Below are positions 10,026 to 21,660 of a DNA stretch of 64,000 nt, piece by piece. The notes beneath the pieces were generated by a model. It saw nothing but the letters and a program-made list of their open reading frames with translations. It was not told where the DNA came from and ran no database searches. This stretch comes from Spinellus fusiger. Lineage: Eukaryota; Mucoromycota; Mucoromycetes; Mucorales; Phycomycetaceae. Within the stretch, counting starts at the first letter, position 1. Every line of letters begins with the position of its first letter. The stretch covers positions 62,001 through 126,000 of the forward strand of contig JALLLS010000046.1 of the NCBI GenBank assembly GCA_025094145.1, written 5' to 3'. The translations under genes and the position numbers were made by a program.

Positions 10026-12428
10026 CACACCAGGAGATCTTTAGGATATAAAAGGAAATAGTCAAACTACAATTGTTTAAGAAATGACGGATCTGAGAAG
10101 AAGCAAAAATAAATTAAGATGTATTCATGTTAGTTTTTAAATAAAGATTATTATTATAATTTACCTGTAAATATCTGAATCCCGAAGGAAACCACTTTCG
10201 ATGTGGCGATATATAATATGAATATAAATATCTATTCTTTTCTACAGAATGGAACTGGTCGGTGGCGACCCTTTAAACACTCTTCTACGATTGTATAGAT
10301 ATTCTTTGATGCATTCACATCTCTGTTCCAAACAATTCCGCAACTTTGGCAAGCGTGGATAGTGTTGAAATTCACTAATACCTCAGTGAGGATATTTGTG
10401 TTATAAGTGTGGCAGATCTTGAGAATAAAAATAAGAGTAACTGTTAGAAGAGCTTTTCATATTGAGTGAGAGGTCAATTATGTTTACTCTCGATGTAAGG
10501 AACTCATCAACATCAACCATAAGAAGATCTCCATCTTTTTGTCTCTTTTTCAATGATTGATATAAAACTCTCGTCAAACCAACACGATGACCTTTAAACC
10601 TGGCAGCATCTTTTACCTTTATTCTTGTGCCATAAGCAATTACAGGCAGCTTGGTAGGGTTATACTTCAATATTCTTAGGTGCCAATACCCCTTTTCAAT
10701 AATAAAATAATAGTAAAGATAATGAGTTCGAGATGTATTAATGTACTCTATGTGTGTGTCGTATTACCCTTGCACTGGCACCTTGCCTTTGCCTTTGTAA
10801 CTGGTTCACTGGGTTTATTAAAATAAAAGAATATACAATAGAAACTGAATAACATGTCAGACATAATAAACATACACAAACACTCACCAGATCACAACTG
10901 TTGGTTTATATGCCAGACAAAGGCAAACAAGTTAAAAAGAATAGAAGTTATGAAGAACAACAGACAGTGTAATTAGCAGGTATTAATATCCAAACAGAAG
11001 AGAACAAAACCAAATTTCACAAGTCATTTGCTTAATCAGAACCACCAAAGTAATGCAGACTACAACAACATTCTAGAAAGAAAAATAATTGCTTAAAGAA
11101 CAGTTGCCTAGTTACCCGTTGTGATCAAATCGTGTGTTGTGTTCCTGTTCATTCACCCTCTTTGATTTCCTTAGACTAGCCTTTGTACTAATACTCTATT
11201 TCGTTGTCCCTGCTAGAGACCGAACAACTACGGATTCATCTCTCTAGTGGTCTTGTTGATAACCACAGTGCACCTTTATTACAGAATAAAAGATATATTT
11301 TACAAAGTTACATAGTATATATCTTGAGGCTACTTTTATATATTTATATTCTAAGCTATAAAGATCAAAGCTATACGATAATAACATCTCAGTAAATTCA
11401 TAGTAAAAAGAAAGAAAGAAATAGCAAACTAGTATAAACATTGACTCAATAGTCATAATCACTTCAACAACTATCTCATTGCAACTGGTATTAACAATAG
11501 TACTTAGTGAAAACAAGATATTATTTCTAATACTGTCCTTTAGACCCAAGACAAATAGAGTGTGAATTGTTTGACTTGTGGGTTTTATGAGTGGAGGCTA
11601 GTGTATACATTACCAGAATAGAGAAAGATAAATTATTATTTGCTTTGATATTCCTGTCCTTTTGTTATTTCCCACACTGCACATACAACTTAGCACTCAA
11701 GTACTCGTCAAGATGGGCATAACTGGGCAAGGTATTGTGCCATTATTAACAAAGAGAAACAATAGAAGGAAGTGATAGACACTACCAAGGACTATTCTAG
11801 TGATAAAAAGGTAAGCAGTGTCTTCATCTGGGCTTGAGCTCATTGTAATCCACAAGACATAGTACTAACTCTTCTTCCAATAGATGATATATGGATTATT
11901 ATTCTTAAAATAAGTATGAAATACAAGGTAAGCATATTATCTCTCTTGATTGAATTATTACTAATACACTCTTCTGTTATTAGGCAAGTTAAGTCTCTTC
12001 TCAAGTCAGTCCCAGGTGGTCTTTTCTTTCTTCTATACTGTCTAAGGTGTCTAGGCTGTCTAGGGTATACTCCTGAGCATGGTTTTCTATCTCCCAAGAA
12101 TAAAACACAAGGCTTTTAGAGTGTATTTACTATTGCTATGAAGGAATACGCCTAGAACAGCAGTAGCTATAGTAATAGTATAGTATTAGCTACAGTATTA
12201 TTAGCTATACTATTATAATAAACAATTCTATCCATCAATAATTATATTCATAAACAATATATTTTACTGATAATACAATTTGATATTGATGTATTCCACA
12301 AAAGGAAATAATAATTTGGATACACAAATCTTTTGATTTTAAATACAGTTTCATAAAAGGCAAGAAATTATTAGACGTAAAAGGAAGGAGATATCACCGC
12401 CTAAAAGCCAGAAAAATCTCCTGGTGTG
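10026..12428. mobile_element. TA-flanked DNA element carrying a Fanzor (TnpB-like) relic
   Basis: This 2403-bp element is bounded by TA on both sides and has inverted ends: left CACACCAGGAGATCTTTAGG and right the complement of CACACCAGGAGATTTTTC. TA flanks and this end structure fit a Tc1/mariner-type insertion. The left third encodes, on the minus strand, the C-terminal half of a Fanzor/TnpB-like nuclease. The rest (10.7-12.4 kb) has only short interrupted frames. Two shorter relatives at 29434-30480 and 37802-38552 share the ends and subterminal sequence, which fixes the boundaries independently. Confidence 0.8.
10190..10700 (-). pseudogene. Fanzor/TnpB-like nuclease, C-terminal relic
   Basis: Fanzors are eukaryotic homologues of TnpB, RNA-guided nucleases carried by transposons. 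Minus-strand reading gives LPVIAYGTRI, FKGHRVGLTRVLYQSLKKR and then LLMVDVDEFLTSR, matching the RuvC-II region (VDEFRTS type). After a frame change it continues ICHTY, ACQSCG and IVWNRDVNASKNI, which is the zinc-ribbon CxxCG followed by the NRDxNAxxNI motif holding the last RuvC Asp. One expected zinc-ribbon Cys appears as Tyr (ICHTY). The N-terminus and first RuvC Asp were not found in frame, so this copy is dead. A bacterial-type TnpB cannot be excluded by motif alone, but the intron-rich fungal context favours Fanzor. Confidence 0.72.
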
Positions 12429-12936
12429 TAGGGTTGAAAAGACAGTCCCAGCAGAGGACCAGCAGAGGTAGGTGAGGTAGGTGAAGTGCAGGGCCGTGGT
12501 AATTGGCCCAACCGGAAGAACGTCTGTTTGCCAGGTAGAATGGTCGCTGGTTCGAATCATGGTGTGGAAGAGACATTTGTTGATATCTCTGTGTTGTACT
12601 GTATTTCCTAGCTTGAGGCTACTTTGCCTACCCAAACACTCTCTGTATGACATTTAGCTTACACTGGTTGGCTCTTGGTGCTACTTTTTATTGGTAGAAA
12701 TCTGTCTCAACTTCATTCATTCACTTGTCTTATGTATTCTTTTCCCTCCCGTGTTCACTCAATTGACCTTACAGTCCCCTTCAAACCATGGACATTGTGC
12801 TTTATACGCGTTAAGTAGGAGTTTATAAACATTTCGTCAAGCGTTAAAATAAAATAAATTTTGGTGCCAACTATGGCATTGTACATTAAAAAATAAAAAA
12901 CGTGGAGGCTTCTTTTCTCATCTTATTCCCAGTGCA
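12429..12936. other. Intergenic region with a tRNA-like fragment, upstream of DAD1
   Basis: About 500 bp. Positions 12488-12556 contain a stretch ending in GGTTCGAATC (a B-box-like sequence), but arms do not pair well enough for a tRNA. The rest is ordinary AT-rich promoter sequence. Confidence 0.3.
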
Positions 12937-13445
12937 ATGCCCATGGATATTCTAGCGACAGGCCAACAGTGGGTGACTGCCTACCGAAACAACACCGTCA
13001 ACAGTCTCAAGTTCATTGATGTGTACTTGGTGTACATTCTTCTGTCGGGTGTACTCCAGTTTGTGTATATGCTGTTGGCAGGGAGTTTCCCTTACAATGC
13101 GTTTCTTGCTGGGTTCATCTCAACAGTAGGCAGCTTTGTTCTTACAGGTTAGGTGTACTTTTGGTAGGAGTACAACCACTCATAAGTGACTATAGTCAAC
13201 CTGCGCATCCAGACCAATGAGCAGAGCAAGGCACAGTTCCAGACCATATCTCCAGAGCGGTACGTAGAGTAGAGTAGAGTAGAGTAGAGTAGAGTAGAGT
13301 AGAGTATGCTATACTATACTATACTATACTATACTATAGTGTGTAAGCCACCCACCTACTCATCTTTCTCTTTTACAGTGCCTTTGCTGATTTTGCTGCT
13401 TGCTCTCTTCTTCTCCACTTTGGCTGTGTCCATTTCCTGGGTTAA
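12937..13445 (+). CDS. OST2: DAD1/OST2 subunit of oligosaccharyltransferase
   Basis: Small ER-membrane subunit of the oligosaccharyltransferase complex that transfers glycans to nascent proteins (N-glycosylation). Exons 12937-13147, 13196-13259 and 13379-13445 give 113 aa, the same length as human DAD1. Motifs: LKFIDVYLVYILLSGVLQF and PYNAFLAGFISTVGSFVL (first two membrane helices), then LRIQTN, ISPERAFADF and a C-terminal hydrophobic helix ending FLG, as in orthologues. Intron 2 is mostly an AGTAG/CTATA microsatellite. Start MPMDILATG is the only Met ahead of the conserved core. Confidence 0.95.
13264..13341. repeat. AGTAG and CTATA microsatellites in DAD1 intron 2
   Basis: About nine AGTAG pentamers run into about six CTATA pentamers, all inside the second intron of the DAD1 gene. 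Confidence 0.9.
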
Positions 13446-13544
13446 CGCGTCCCTTGCTTGTCCTCTTTTACACAAATACCAGATGATAAATAGGTAGCCG
13501 ACGAGTTTATCTGCAGATGTCCCTTTTAAATATACTTGATCATC

Positions 13545-13971
13545 ATAGCATCACTGTATGAATTCAATAAAGACGTAGAACCTTCAATAGACACATGGAA
13601 GAGTGTCGACACTACACAACAATGGGTTTTTATTGTAGGGCCATTTAGTAACCATCCACCAGTCTTTGGCATCCATCACTGCCTGACAACGAGGGTGTCG
13701 CTTCTTTTGATATTTTACCTTGGTCTAACACCACACCAGCCTCCAGCTTGTGTTTGGTGGAATATACCCCCTCTGTTCTTTCTGATGATCTTCTTTCAGT
13801 ACAAAATAGAAGAGTATCTGTACTATTCTCTGCTCAATACATTTCTGGGGCTCTAATGAAGATGTTGGTACTGTTGTATAGCAAAGACATCACAAAAAGG
13901 TAGTGTGATGCTGTTATGGTGCCATCATAATACGGAGTATGAAAAAGATGATTACTTTTTGCGGGTCACTT
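13545..13971 (-). mobile_element. Tc1/mariner relic, 5'-truncated end
   Basis: The segment shares the subterminal sequence of the other Tc1 copies (TTTGGCATC, GAGGGTGTC, the VLDQGKISK-like antisense frame) and ends in GCGGGTCACTT next to TA, the same right end as the relic at 1800-2416. The left terminal repeat is not visible, so it is truncated. No open transposase frame remains. Confidence 0.65.
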
Positions 13972-14121
13972 TAATCACACTTTGGCATAAACTCCTCTTT
14001 CACGTCATTCATGCCTCTACGTTTCTATTCCCTCCCCTTAAAAAAAAAGAGAAAGCTCCCTCCAATGTGACTGTCTATATCAGTACGTCAATGGCGCCTT
14101 TTGCAAAGTGTCTTTCTCGTG

Positions 14122-14416
14122 ATGTCTGATCTTCGCTCTCCTGATGTGGATGCCTTGTTTGAAGATGACCCAGGGTCTCTTGATGAAGTGGTAGATGAAG
14201 AAGACGCCGAGGACCTCAAGTTGGACAGTGTGGATACAAAAGTGTGGCTTGTCAAGGTAACCTCACAGAGAAGAAGAGAAGAAGAGAAAAAGAGAAGAGA
14301 CTGAGCAGGGAAGAGTTGTGACGCATAGGTTCCCAAGTTCCTTGCCAACAAGTGGAAGTCAGTGGAGCAGGACAATGTCAACCTTGGCTCTGTTCGTATC
14401 TACAGTCAGTGAGTGT

Positions 14417-14448
<32 letters not shown>

Positions 14449-15319
14449 ATGACTCATTAGACATAGACCTCCTCCTGGGCGCTCGAGTACTGTAAGTCAA
14501 TCTTCTTCCGATAAGACACTAGGAGACTGAATGGGCCAGCAGATCTCATTAGTGCTGCCTGAGAATGACGGAGCAGATACTATTCCCCGTGAATACAGTA
14601 TCTCGATTCTTCCTGGAGAAGTGACCAACAAATTTGTCTTCACTGAGAACGAACATGGAGGTAGTTGCTTCTGCAGTGAGACATGTATTCAACCTTTCTA
14701 GGCAAATCTGTCAGTGGCACTGTTCACCATGAATGTGCGGCCACTCCTACACAGTTTGGCACCTACCGCAACATCATGCGCAAACGAGTGATGGATGCAG
14801 GCACACCCCAGCGCACAGTCCAGGTCTTGGGACAGGACAACCAGCCTGTGTTTGTACCTGGTGCCAGTAGCAGCATGCCCAACAGCAACTTCTCTGATTT
14901 TGTCGTAAGTCCCAGAAGGCTGTATGTATAGTGTCCCTCATTCTCTGTGACAGACGGCCAAGAAGCCACGCACAGACAAGGAAAAGGCCACACGTATGCC
15001 CCGTAATGAGCTCATGGATCTGCTGTTTGCTGCCTTTGATCGGTATCCGTACTGGTCTTTCAAGGGCATTGTTGAGCATACAAAGCAGCCTGCTCAATAC
15101 CTGAAGGAGATTTTGTCTGAGATATGTATTCTTAACAAGCGTGGTCCCTATGCGGGCAATTACCAATTGAAGCCAGAATACAAGCAGCGTTCTGCAGCCG
15201 AAAGACCCAACCGAGACAGACCCGATAAGAAGGAGTCTTCTGCCTCTTCTTCTTCTGAGGAAGACGATGATGACGAAGATGACGACGAAGAAGAGGCCAT
15301 GGAGGCAATTCACCTATAG
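14122..15319 (+). CDS. TFG2: TFIIF beta subunit (RAP30/Tfg2)
   Basis: General transcription factor subunit that binds RNA polymerase II with TFIIF alpha during initiation. Six exons (14122-14256, 14329-14408, 14461-14491, 14540-14660, 14702-14904, 14954-15319) give 311 aa. N-terminal dimerisation domain: DTKVWLVK joined to VPKFLANKWK across intron 1, then REYSISIL and FTENEHG. C-terminal winged helix: RMPRNELMDLLFAAFDRYPY, IVEHTKQPAQYLKEILSEI and YQLKPEYKQ, all strongly conserved. An acidic Ser/Asp/Glu tail follows. Intron 2 holds a GTT run. The start at 14122 is the first Met in frame; an upstream TTG extension is not needed. Confidence 0.95.
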
Positions 15320-15863
15320 GCTATTTCTATTTCAAGTCAATAAAGAAATGTACCAAAATACCTACTCTATGGCTTATCTTTATACTTCATCAGCATAGAG
15401 TATAGGCTAACATTGAGTAAGTTTGCCTGAATTCTCTACGACATAACCCTATTGACGTATGGTGAATAGTAACTAACACTGTTCAATGTTGTTCAATGCT
15501 ATTTATTTCCTTTTTATTAATGTATTTCCATCTATTCTCTCTGAACCAAGAAAAGGTCCAGGCCTATTGATCTAGCCTTCCTTCCCTTTCTAATGATCAC
15601 CATCGTCTCATTTAACTGAATAACACAAACCCATGCTACAGGTAAACTATCTATAAAAAAATTAATATAGTGTGTCCTGTATCTTGTCATTGCTAGATAT
15701 AATAATGCTCTGGTAATATCCATACTCATCAACCGTACTTATAGACTACTCACACTAATATAAAAATATAAATAGAGAATACAATGTCCGACCAAATAGG
15801 ACGTTTGGGAAGTGATGGCTGTCTTATTTCTCTTTTCGTAACAAAGAAATAGCGTTGGCCACC
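15320..15863. other. Intergenic region
   Basis: About 540 bp containing the TFIIF beta 3' end (AATAAA at about 15339) and the upstream region of the next gene, whose start has the context GCCACCATG. Nothing else was recognised. Confidence 0.5.
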
Positions 15864-17433
15864 ATGACGATGCCTGTCCCTTCTACGTCATCGCTTGTCA
15901 GTAGCGCAACAAGAGAAAGAGATCCTGCCATGTCACCCACACCCGTCAAGTCAGAACCTGTGTCTCCTCGCCAAGAGTGGGCTCAGGACAAAAACCCAAT
16001 GGCGATTGATAAAGTACTGAGTGTCCATGGCGCTGGCAGCCATACACGTCGACTCAGTAGCAGTGGTGGGTAAGTCTATGGATCATCACACTCATTGTTG
16101 CCATTATTAACAAAAGGAGGGCAGGGAGGAATCCAACAAGCGGCCCAAGACAGGAGACTTTCGGCACGAGGGGTTCCGCTACTCACAGCCTCGCAATGTC
16201 CTCCCCAAGCCTCTCCACACTGTCAGCTCCCAGTCCCAGCTGCCCACACCCAAGCGACTGTCGGCCAAAGTAGGAAAGAACAGCCGCAACCTCACCATCT
16301 TCCCTCCTGCCTACACTGAACAGCACTCGCTTGGCATTCGTTCTGCTCCTCTTCATTCTGGGTTTAGACAGCACTCGCAAGCACAGCCACCAGAGCCCCA
16401 CACGGCCTACTTCCACCCGCCACAGCCAAAGAAGCCCTCCACCCTCCACCCGGGCAATACACTGGCTCCTCTGCTGTCTCCCAGAGCCCCAGTCAAGTTC
16501 TCCGGTGTTGACAGCAAGAGCCAGCAGTCGTCGCCAAGAAGACAGGGATTTGCTATTCCTCCCATTGTGCCCTCACAGCAGCCACTGTATCCCTATGTGT
16601 CTTCGCCAGGATATCCTCATGGCTTTGGCATTGCATCGAGTAGTCAGACCACGAACACGAACACCAATACCAATACCAATACCAATACCAATACCAATGG
16701 CAATACCAATAGCAATACCAATACGAATAGCAACAGCAACAGCAACAGCAGCAACAACAGCAGCAGTAGCAGTAGCTATGCGAACCCTGGAATGAAGGGC
16801 ACTACACCCGGGAATACAGGAGTCACCATGAGCAATACCACCAATACCAATACCACCAACGCCATTACGAGTACGTTGCTCCCCACCACGGCAGCAGCTG
16901 TCCCTCTTCCTCCACAGACTCCCACCACCACCACGTATGCTGCCCTACAACGACAGCAGTTCCTACAGCCCTTTGAGCATCTGTTTGATACCATTGAAAC
17001 TACCCGCACCCTCAAATCCACACTGGACGATCAGATCCGACGCTCATCCACCCTCATGCAGACCCTACAGGCCTCCTCCACCACGATTGAGGCATTGATT
17101 CGGAATCAGATCAAAGAGGCACAGAAGGAGGCCATGAGCCATTTCCAGGAGACAATGAGAGAGATTGTGTGGCGGTTGGAGGTGCTGGAGGGTGTGTCGG
17201 CTGCAAATGACAAAGCAGGAGCAGGACCAAGTACAGGTACAGGAGCAGGAACAGTGGCCGACACAGACGATACTTCTGCCTTTTCAAATCACTCTGGAAT
17301 AGGCAGAGACCATCTGAAGAGTCCACCTACCATTGTGCGTTCTCAGAATGACATTGGGCCTGATGAGTACCAGACCATGTTAACTACACTACGGGAGCGA
17401 TTGGATCGACTAGAGCGGCAGATGGAGACATGA
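15864..17433 (+). CDS. Asn/Thr-rich protein with C-terminal coiled coil, function unknown
   Basis: Two exons (15864-16069, 16125-17433) give 504 aa. I do not recognise a named family. The N-terminus is Ser/Pro-rich with TPVKSEPVSPRQEW and KRPKTGDF, which look like nuclear or phospho-regulated segments. The middle contains a long (TN)n tract from ACCAAT repeats and Ser/Asn runs. The C-terminal third is probably helical (FEHLFDTIETTRTLKSTLDD, then IKEAQKEAMSHFQETMREI, then RERLDRLERQMET), suggesting an oligomerising coiled coil. The start sits in a strong GCCACCATG context. A transcription-linked role is only a guess from composition. Confidence 0.75.
16653..16775. repeat. Coding ACCAAT/AGCAAC repeat (Thr-Asn tract)
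   Basis: Repeated ACCAAT hexamers encode alternating Thr-Asn, passing to AGCAAC units encoding Ser-Asn, within the coiled-coil protein. Confidence 0.9.
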
Positions 17434-17454
17434 GTTGAATTTCTATAATTTATT

Positions 17455-17545
17455 AAAGGCTACTCTATCTATTTTATCTATTTTATCTATTTTATCTATC
17501 TTTATATGTTATCTATTTTATCTATCTTTATATGTTATCTAGTTA
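17455..17545. repeat. TCTATTTTA tandem repeat in 3' flank
   Basis: Repeats of TATTTTATC and a longer repeated unit with CTTTATATGTTATC, just after the preceding gene's stop codon. Confidence 0.8.
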
Positions 17546-17758
17546 ATTTTCTCTTGTAGGTGTGGGTGGGTTGGGACTGATAAAAGAGGGTTGGGTGGCT
17601 TTCTTCTTTCTTCTTTCTTCTTTCTTCTCTACGGCCGTATTAGTAGACCAGGATTGTATAGAAGAAGGGTTCCTATTCTTATTCCTATTCTCTTTCTCAC
17701 TTTCTCTTATAGATATAAAGGCATAGAGTGTGTACAGTGCAGAAACAGCAACGTGTCG

Positions 17759-18601
17759 ATGACTGCTCAGGAGCCCCTTTCCACCCACAGCCCCACTCTC
17801 CAGCGTAAGTCAGTTGTAGAAGCAGGTCGCATTCATTCCCTCCCACCCTCATAGGCATGGTAGCAGATCTCTACTCTTATCATACTGAGATACAGCAGCA
17901 GATACTGAGGACATGCTATTCTCCAGACGCCTGCTTCCTATCTCCCCTCCTACGCACCCAAGGAACAGAGGCCATTCGACAGTAAGTGTATCAACAACTG
18001 CAGGAGACTGATCAAAGGGGCGTGGGGTGGGAGAACAGAGTGTTGATGGTATGGAAGGCACTGAACAAGGATCCTCCCACCATTGATCGTATCTGCTGCA
18101 ATGATCAGTCGTGTGTTGTTTTTATGACACAGCATGTTCATCCTCGACTGTTTCCATTTCTTAATGTCTGTCTGCCTGTCATTGTAACTCTTTACTTTCG
18201 GTCTACGGGGTCCTCATTCAAGGTAGTGCGCCATGAAGAGCATTGGACAGTGCAAGGTGAAATGAAAAAAAAGACACTATTGGATAGAGTCTATCCATCT
18301 GGTAGCAGCACAGCATGGCACTGACTCTCTCTTCTCTCTCTCTCTCTATATCCCTGCATCAGGTCTGGTGGAAACAGTACCTTGGTTTGCACAGTGGTAC
18401 CATCGCTATGTGAGATGTGTGACGGGAAAACTCATTTCCATAGCAGGACATGCTCTCTCTACAGCAGACCACACACTCCAGCAGATGCAAGAACGGAACA
18501 ATGAATTGGAAGAGAGTCGATTGGCATTGGCCTGTTATAATAAGCAGAGACATATAGCACTGGCCCTCTCCTTGGCAGATAATAAACCACAAGGCCTGTG
18601 A
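17759..18601 (+). CDS. NTF2-like (SnoaL/SigF-like) protein, function unknown
   Basis: Exons 17759-17804, 17855-17981, 18018-18256 and 18363-18601 give 216 aa. The first part (MVADLYSYHTEIQQQILRTC, SPDACFLSPLLRTQG) reads like an NTF2-like cone fold in which a trapped ligand-sized cavity is expected. CVVFMTQHVHPRLFPF and LYFRSTGSSFKVVRHEEHWT form the later strands. The C-terminus has a hydrophobic stretch (VPWFAQWYHRYVRCVTGKLI) followed by a short coiled coil. Similar fungal proteins exist but their role is unknown to me. Intron 2 is only 36 nt and is needed to avoid an in-frame TAA at 17983; this is the weakest part of the model. Confidence 0.65.
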
Positions 18602-19363
18602 CATTAGTGAAATTCAATAGAGAAAAGAAAAAGGGACTCTTGGTGATGATGAGTGCTTCCGGTAGAAATTAACAATGTCCCTTCACTGAGAAAGAGAATG
18701 CCATCTTTTATCCTTGGGATGTACCCTAAAAGAACTGCCTATTGCAAGTCTATTCACTTTGATTTCAAACTACGCTCTTCAGGAGTGCAGTACACTAGTG
18801 TGCTAGGGTGAGAGAGCATTGTGACAGATCAAGCGTCACTCCATTGTGCATAAGGAAATCCCAAGCAGCAGTAGACATAAAAGAAAAAGTATGCATAAGA
18901 GAGAAAAGAAACTCCCCTTTTGTCATGGTCTGTGCCTTGATTCTCACCCGTATTTTGGGATTATAAATATGTATGTGGGGTCAACAGCAGAAGAATGCAT
19001 TTCTATTGGCTCATCGACTGACAATGGAAATGCTCTCTTTATTTATTTTTCAATGGTATTTGTTTATTATTATGAATGGTGCCATGTACCCATTTATACT
19101 TTTGAATCTATGCAAATAGCATTGACTCTGTTCTTAATCGATACTTTCTATCAAGTAGATTCTATAATATATATATATTTATATATATAGAAAATAACCT
19201 AATGGATGCCTATTATCACTTTTACTGTGATTTTGTGACCTTTCTTTTTTAATACCTATCCACTACACTCAAGTGACACGTGATGACTCTCTTCTGTCTT
19301 TTCTCTCTTCAACATCTTACTGCACTCTATCTAAGCAAAAGAAAGTACTAAAGAAAAGGAAGG
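18602..19363. other. Intergenic region
   Basis: About 760 bp. The open frame at 18846-19190 is low-complexity and lacks homologous motifs. No feature supported. Confidence 0.45.
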
Positions 19364-21660
19364 ATGAATCTAGTAGTGGTCCTATCGCATTTCTTATGCA
19401 TGTGGAGTGTTATTTATGCTCTAAGTTTTATTCTTAAATATTATAGCACAGAAAAGGTATATTTCCCTTGATGAGGAATAGATGGATAGATTTATATATT
19501 ATTATTATTATTATTTTGACAAGGAATAGAATAATAGACAGAGGCCTTACTCTACTCATTCCACTCCTGCTATCAGTCTTCTACCTACATTCTCCACGGG
19601 TCATGGCACAGATACAGACAGCAGACGAGTGGGTATGGACTATGAGGACAGTCGACCCACAGAAGAACCCATAGAACCTGACCAGTGGACAATTCAGCTA
19701 TTCCAAGTGCGCTATACAACACAGCGGCTGAACAGGGCATTTCATCAAATGACAAGAATAGCTCCTCACTTTTGGAGTGTATGGTTTACAGTAGGGGCTA
19801 TTGTGGCCTGTGTGCTTATGGCAGTGGGGATGGTGGTGATTGTGGTGGCTGCCTTTAGAATCCTTCATTCTTTCCAAAGACTATTGTCGGCTGCAGATAC
19901 AGGCAAGGGTCGTCATTCGAAGAGATCTACTAGTGAAGACCAGGTGTTTCTACCTATGGTGAGTAGAAGCAGATTGTGAGAGACATGGAAACAGACTGCG
20001 ATCTCTTATAGCACTGCTCTATAGATTCCAGGTGTTACTTTGCCAATGTCTCATCTCGGCTATTATCTATTCTCACTGCTCTTCTGTGGACTCATTCATG
20101 AAGCAGGACATGCCATTGCTTCCTATAGGTAGGTAGTCATTCCATCTTAATTGTGTAGATGCTACACAATTGCTCTATAGTTGCTCTATAGTTGCTCTAT
20201 AGTTGCTCTATAATTACTTTACAATTACTCTACAATTACTCTACAATTACTCTACAATTACTCTACAATTACTCTACAATTACTCTACAATTACTCTACA
20301 ATTACTCTACAATTACAATTATTATCTATACATTCTACAGATAACAAAAACTCATCCTACAACTGACAGTGAAAAGGTCCCTATCCAGAGTGCAGGTGTC
20401 TTCTTCTACTATCTGTATCCTGGCGCCTTTGTCAATGTACCAGACCAACCCCTCCAGCTTCTTTCTCCATTCCGTCAATTAAAAATCATGTGTGCTGGTG
20501 TATGGCACAATGCCCTTCTTTATCTTGTCACTATGCTCTTCTTATCAGGGGGTCTCAAGACATGCCTCAGGATGAGTGGATGGCAGTCCTTGGAAGGCAT
20601 GGGTGGTGTGAGTGTGGTGACTGTAAGAGACTCCTCTCCTCTTGCTGCCCACCTTCCTACATCTTCTGTTATTTACCAACTAGACGATGTTGTCTTGAAG
20701 AACACGATTCTCGACTGGAATGACTATCTTCTTTCGGATCAGAAAAGACATTTGCCTGTGCTTGGGTTTTGTGCTCCTCCACCCACAGCATTTTCTGTGG
20801 ACACTGCATGCTGTGCGATAGATGATGAGAACCCCTTTGGTCAATCTGCCAATAGCTCATTGTTGTGTTTCCAAGACTATACATCAGCAGTAGGGTTTAA
20901 GCAGGTAAAGAAGAAAGAAAAAGAAAAAAAGAGGGTAGAAGAACTAACGATGCATGGGAGTCGTAGCCTGATACTACACTATGCCTACCAGCCCTCAGTG
21001 TTCTTGCCAGTCGCAGTGGACAGCGCTGTACATCAGACAATGTATGTCTCCATCAGTGCATTACTCCTTATACACCTTCAACAGAGGGCCAGGTGCTTAG
21101 AATCTATACTCGCATGCCACAGTGGATGCATGGATCGTCAGAAGAACTCGAAAAAGTGTTTTTATTTGAAGGAGAACTTGTGGATGTATGGGAGAGTGGT
21201 GAGCTATGCATTAAGGAAAGAAAGAAAACAAAACAAACAAAACAAAACAAAACAAAACAAAGGACATTCTCTTAATCTTCTTCCTATCTAGTCAAAGTAG
21301 GTCTTCTGCAGCCACGGTTCTGGATCCTGCCTACTGCTCTGCCTCATATTCTTGAACTGATGATTAGGTAACAAGAGAGAAAAGACCTAGCGGCAGATGA
21401 CTTATTGATGTAGATACACTTCTTCCTTTACATTGGCACTGGCACTCCTCAATATTCTGCCTACTTTTCGATTGGATGGTGAATTTGCTCTTGGCCAAAT
21501 ACTAGCACTGTTACTGCATTCTAATCAAGGCCCAATAACGACACGAGTAGTTGAAACACAAAGATATGCACGCCGCCTTCACACTATGATTGTCAAGGGA
21601 ACATCCTATGTTGTTGGGTTTGTCATTGTTGGTAGTATTCTCTTGGGTCTGATCCCATGA
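19364..21660 (+). CDS. MBTPS2: Site-2 protease (membrane-embedded zinc metalloprotease, M50)
   Basis: Intramembrane protease that cleaves membrane-bound transcription factors such as SREBPs. A first exon (19364-19456) supplies a hydrophobic N-terminal helix (MNLVVVLSHFLCMWSV); the next covers EPDQWTIQLFQVRYTTQRLNRAF, as in animal S2P. The catalytic helix is LIHEAGHAIASY (HExxH zinc motif, about 20085-20130). It is followed, after a repeat-filled intron, by FFYYLYPGAFVNV and SPFRQLKIMCAGVWHN, a PDZ-like insert, a Cys-rich luminal loop (CTSDNVCLHQC), and the final motif LPTFRLDGEF, supplying the third zinc ligand Asp (21464-21490). The last exon runs to LLGLIP. Internal exon edges around 20900-21360 were read by homology. 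Confidence 0.9.
20168..20320. repeat. ATTACTCTACA minisatellite in S2P intron
   Basis: About a dozen 11-bp units (ACTCTACAATT), preceded by TGCTCTATAGT units, inside the intron right after the HExxH exon. Confidence 0.92.

Noticed and set aside
12488..12560. tRNA gene
   Set aside because: B-box-like GGTTCGAATC present, but T-arm and acceptor stems do not pair.
14774..15313. 179-aa minus-strand ORF over TFIIF beta
   Set aside because: Antisense shadow; the plus strand carries all conserved winged-helix motifs.
20203..20340. N-terminal extension LQLLYNYSTIT of the S2P frame
   Set aside because: Intronic minisatellite read through; the spliced model joins the HExxH exon to EKVPIQSAGVFF.
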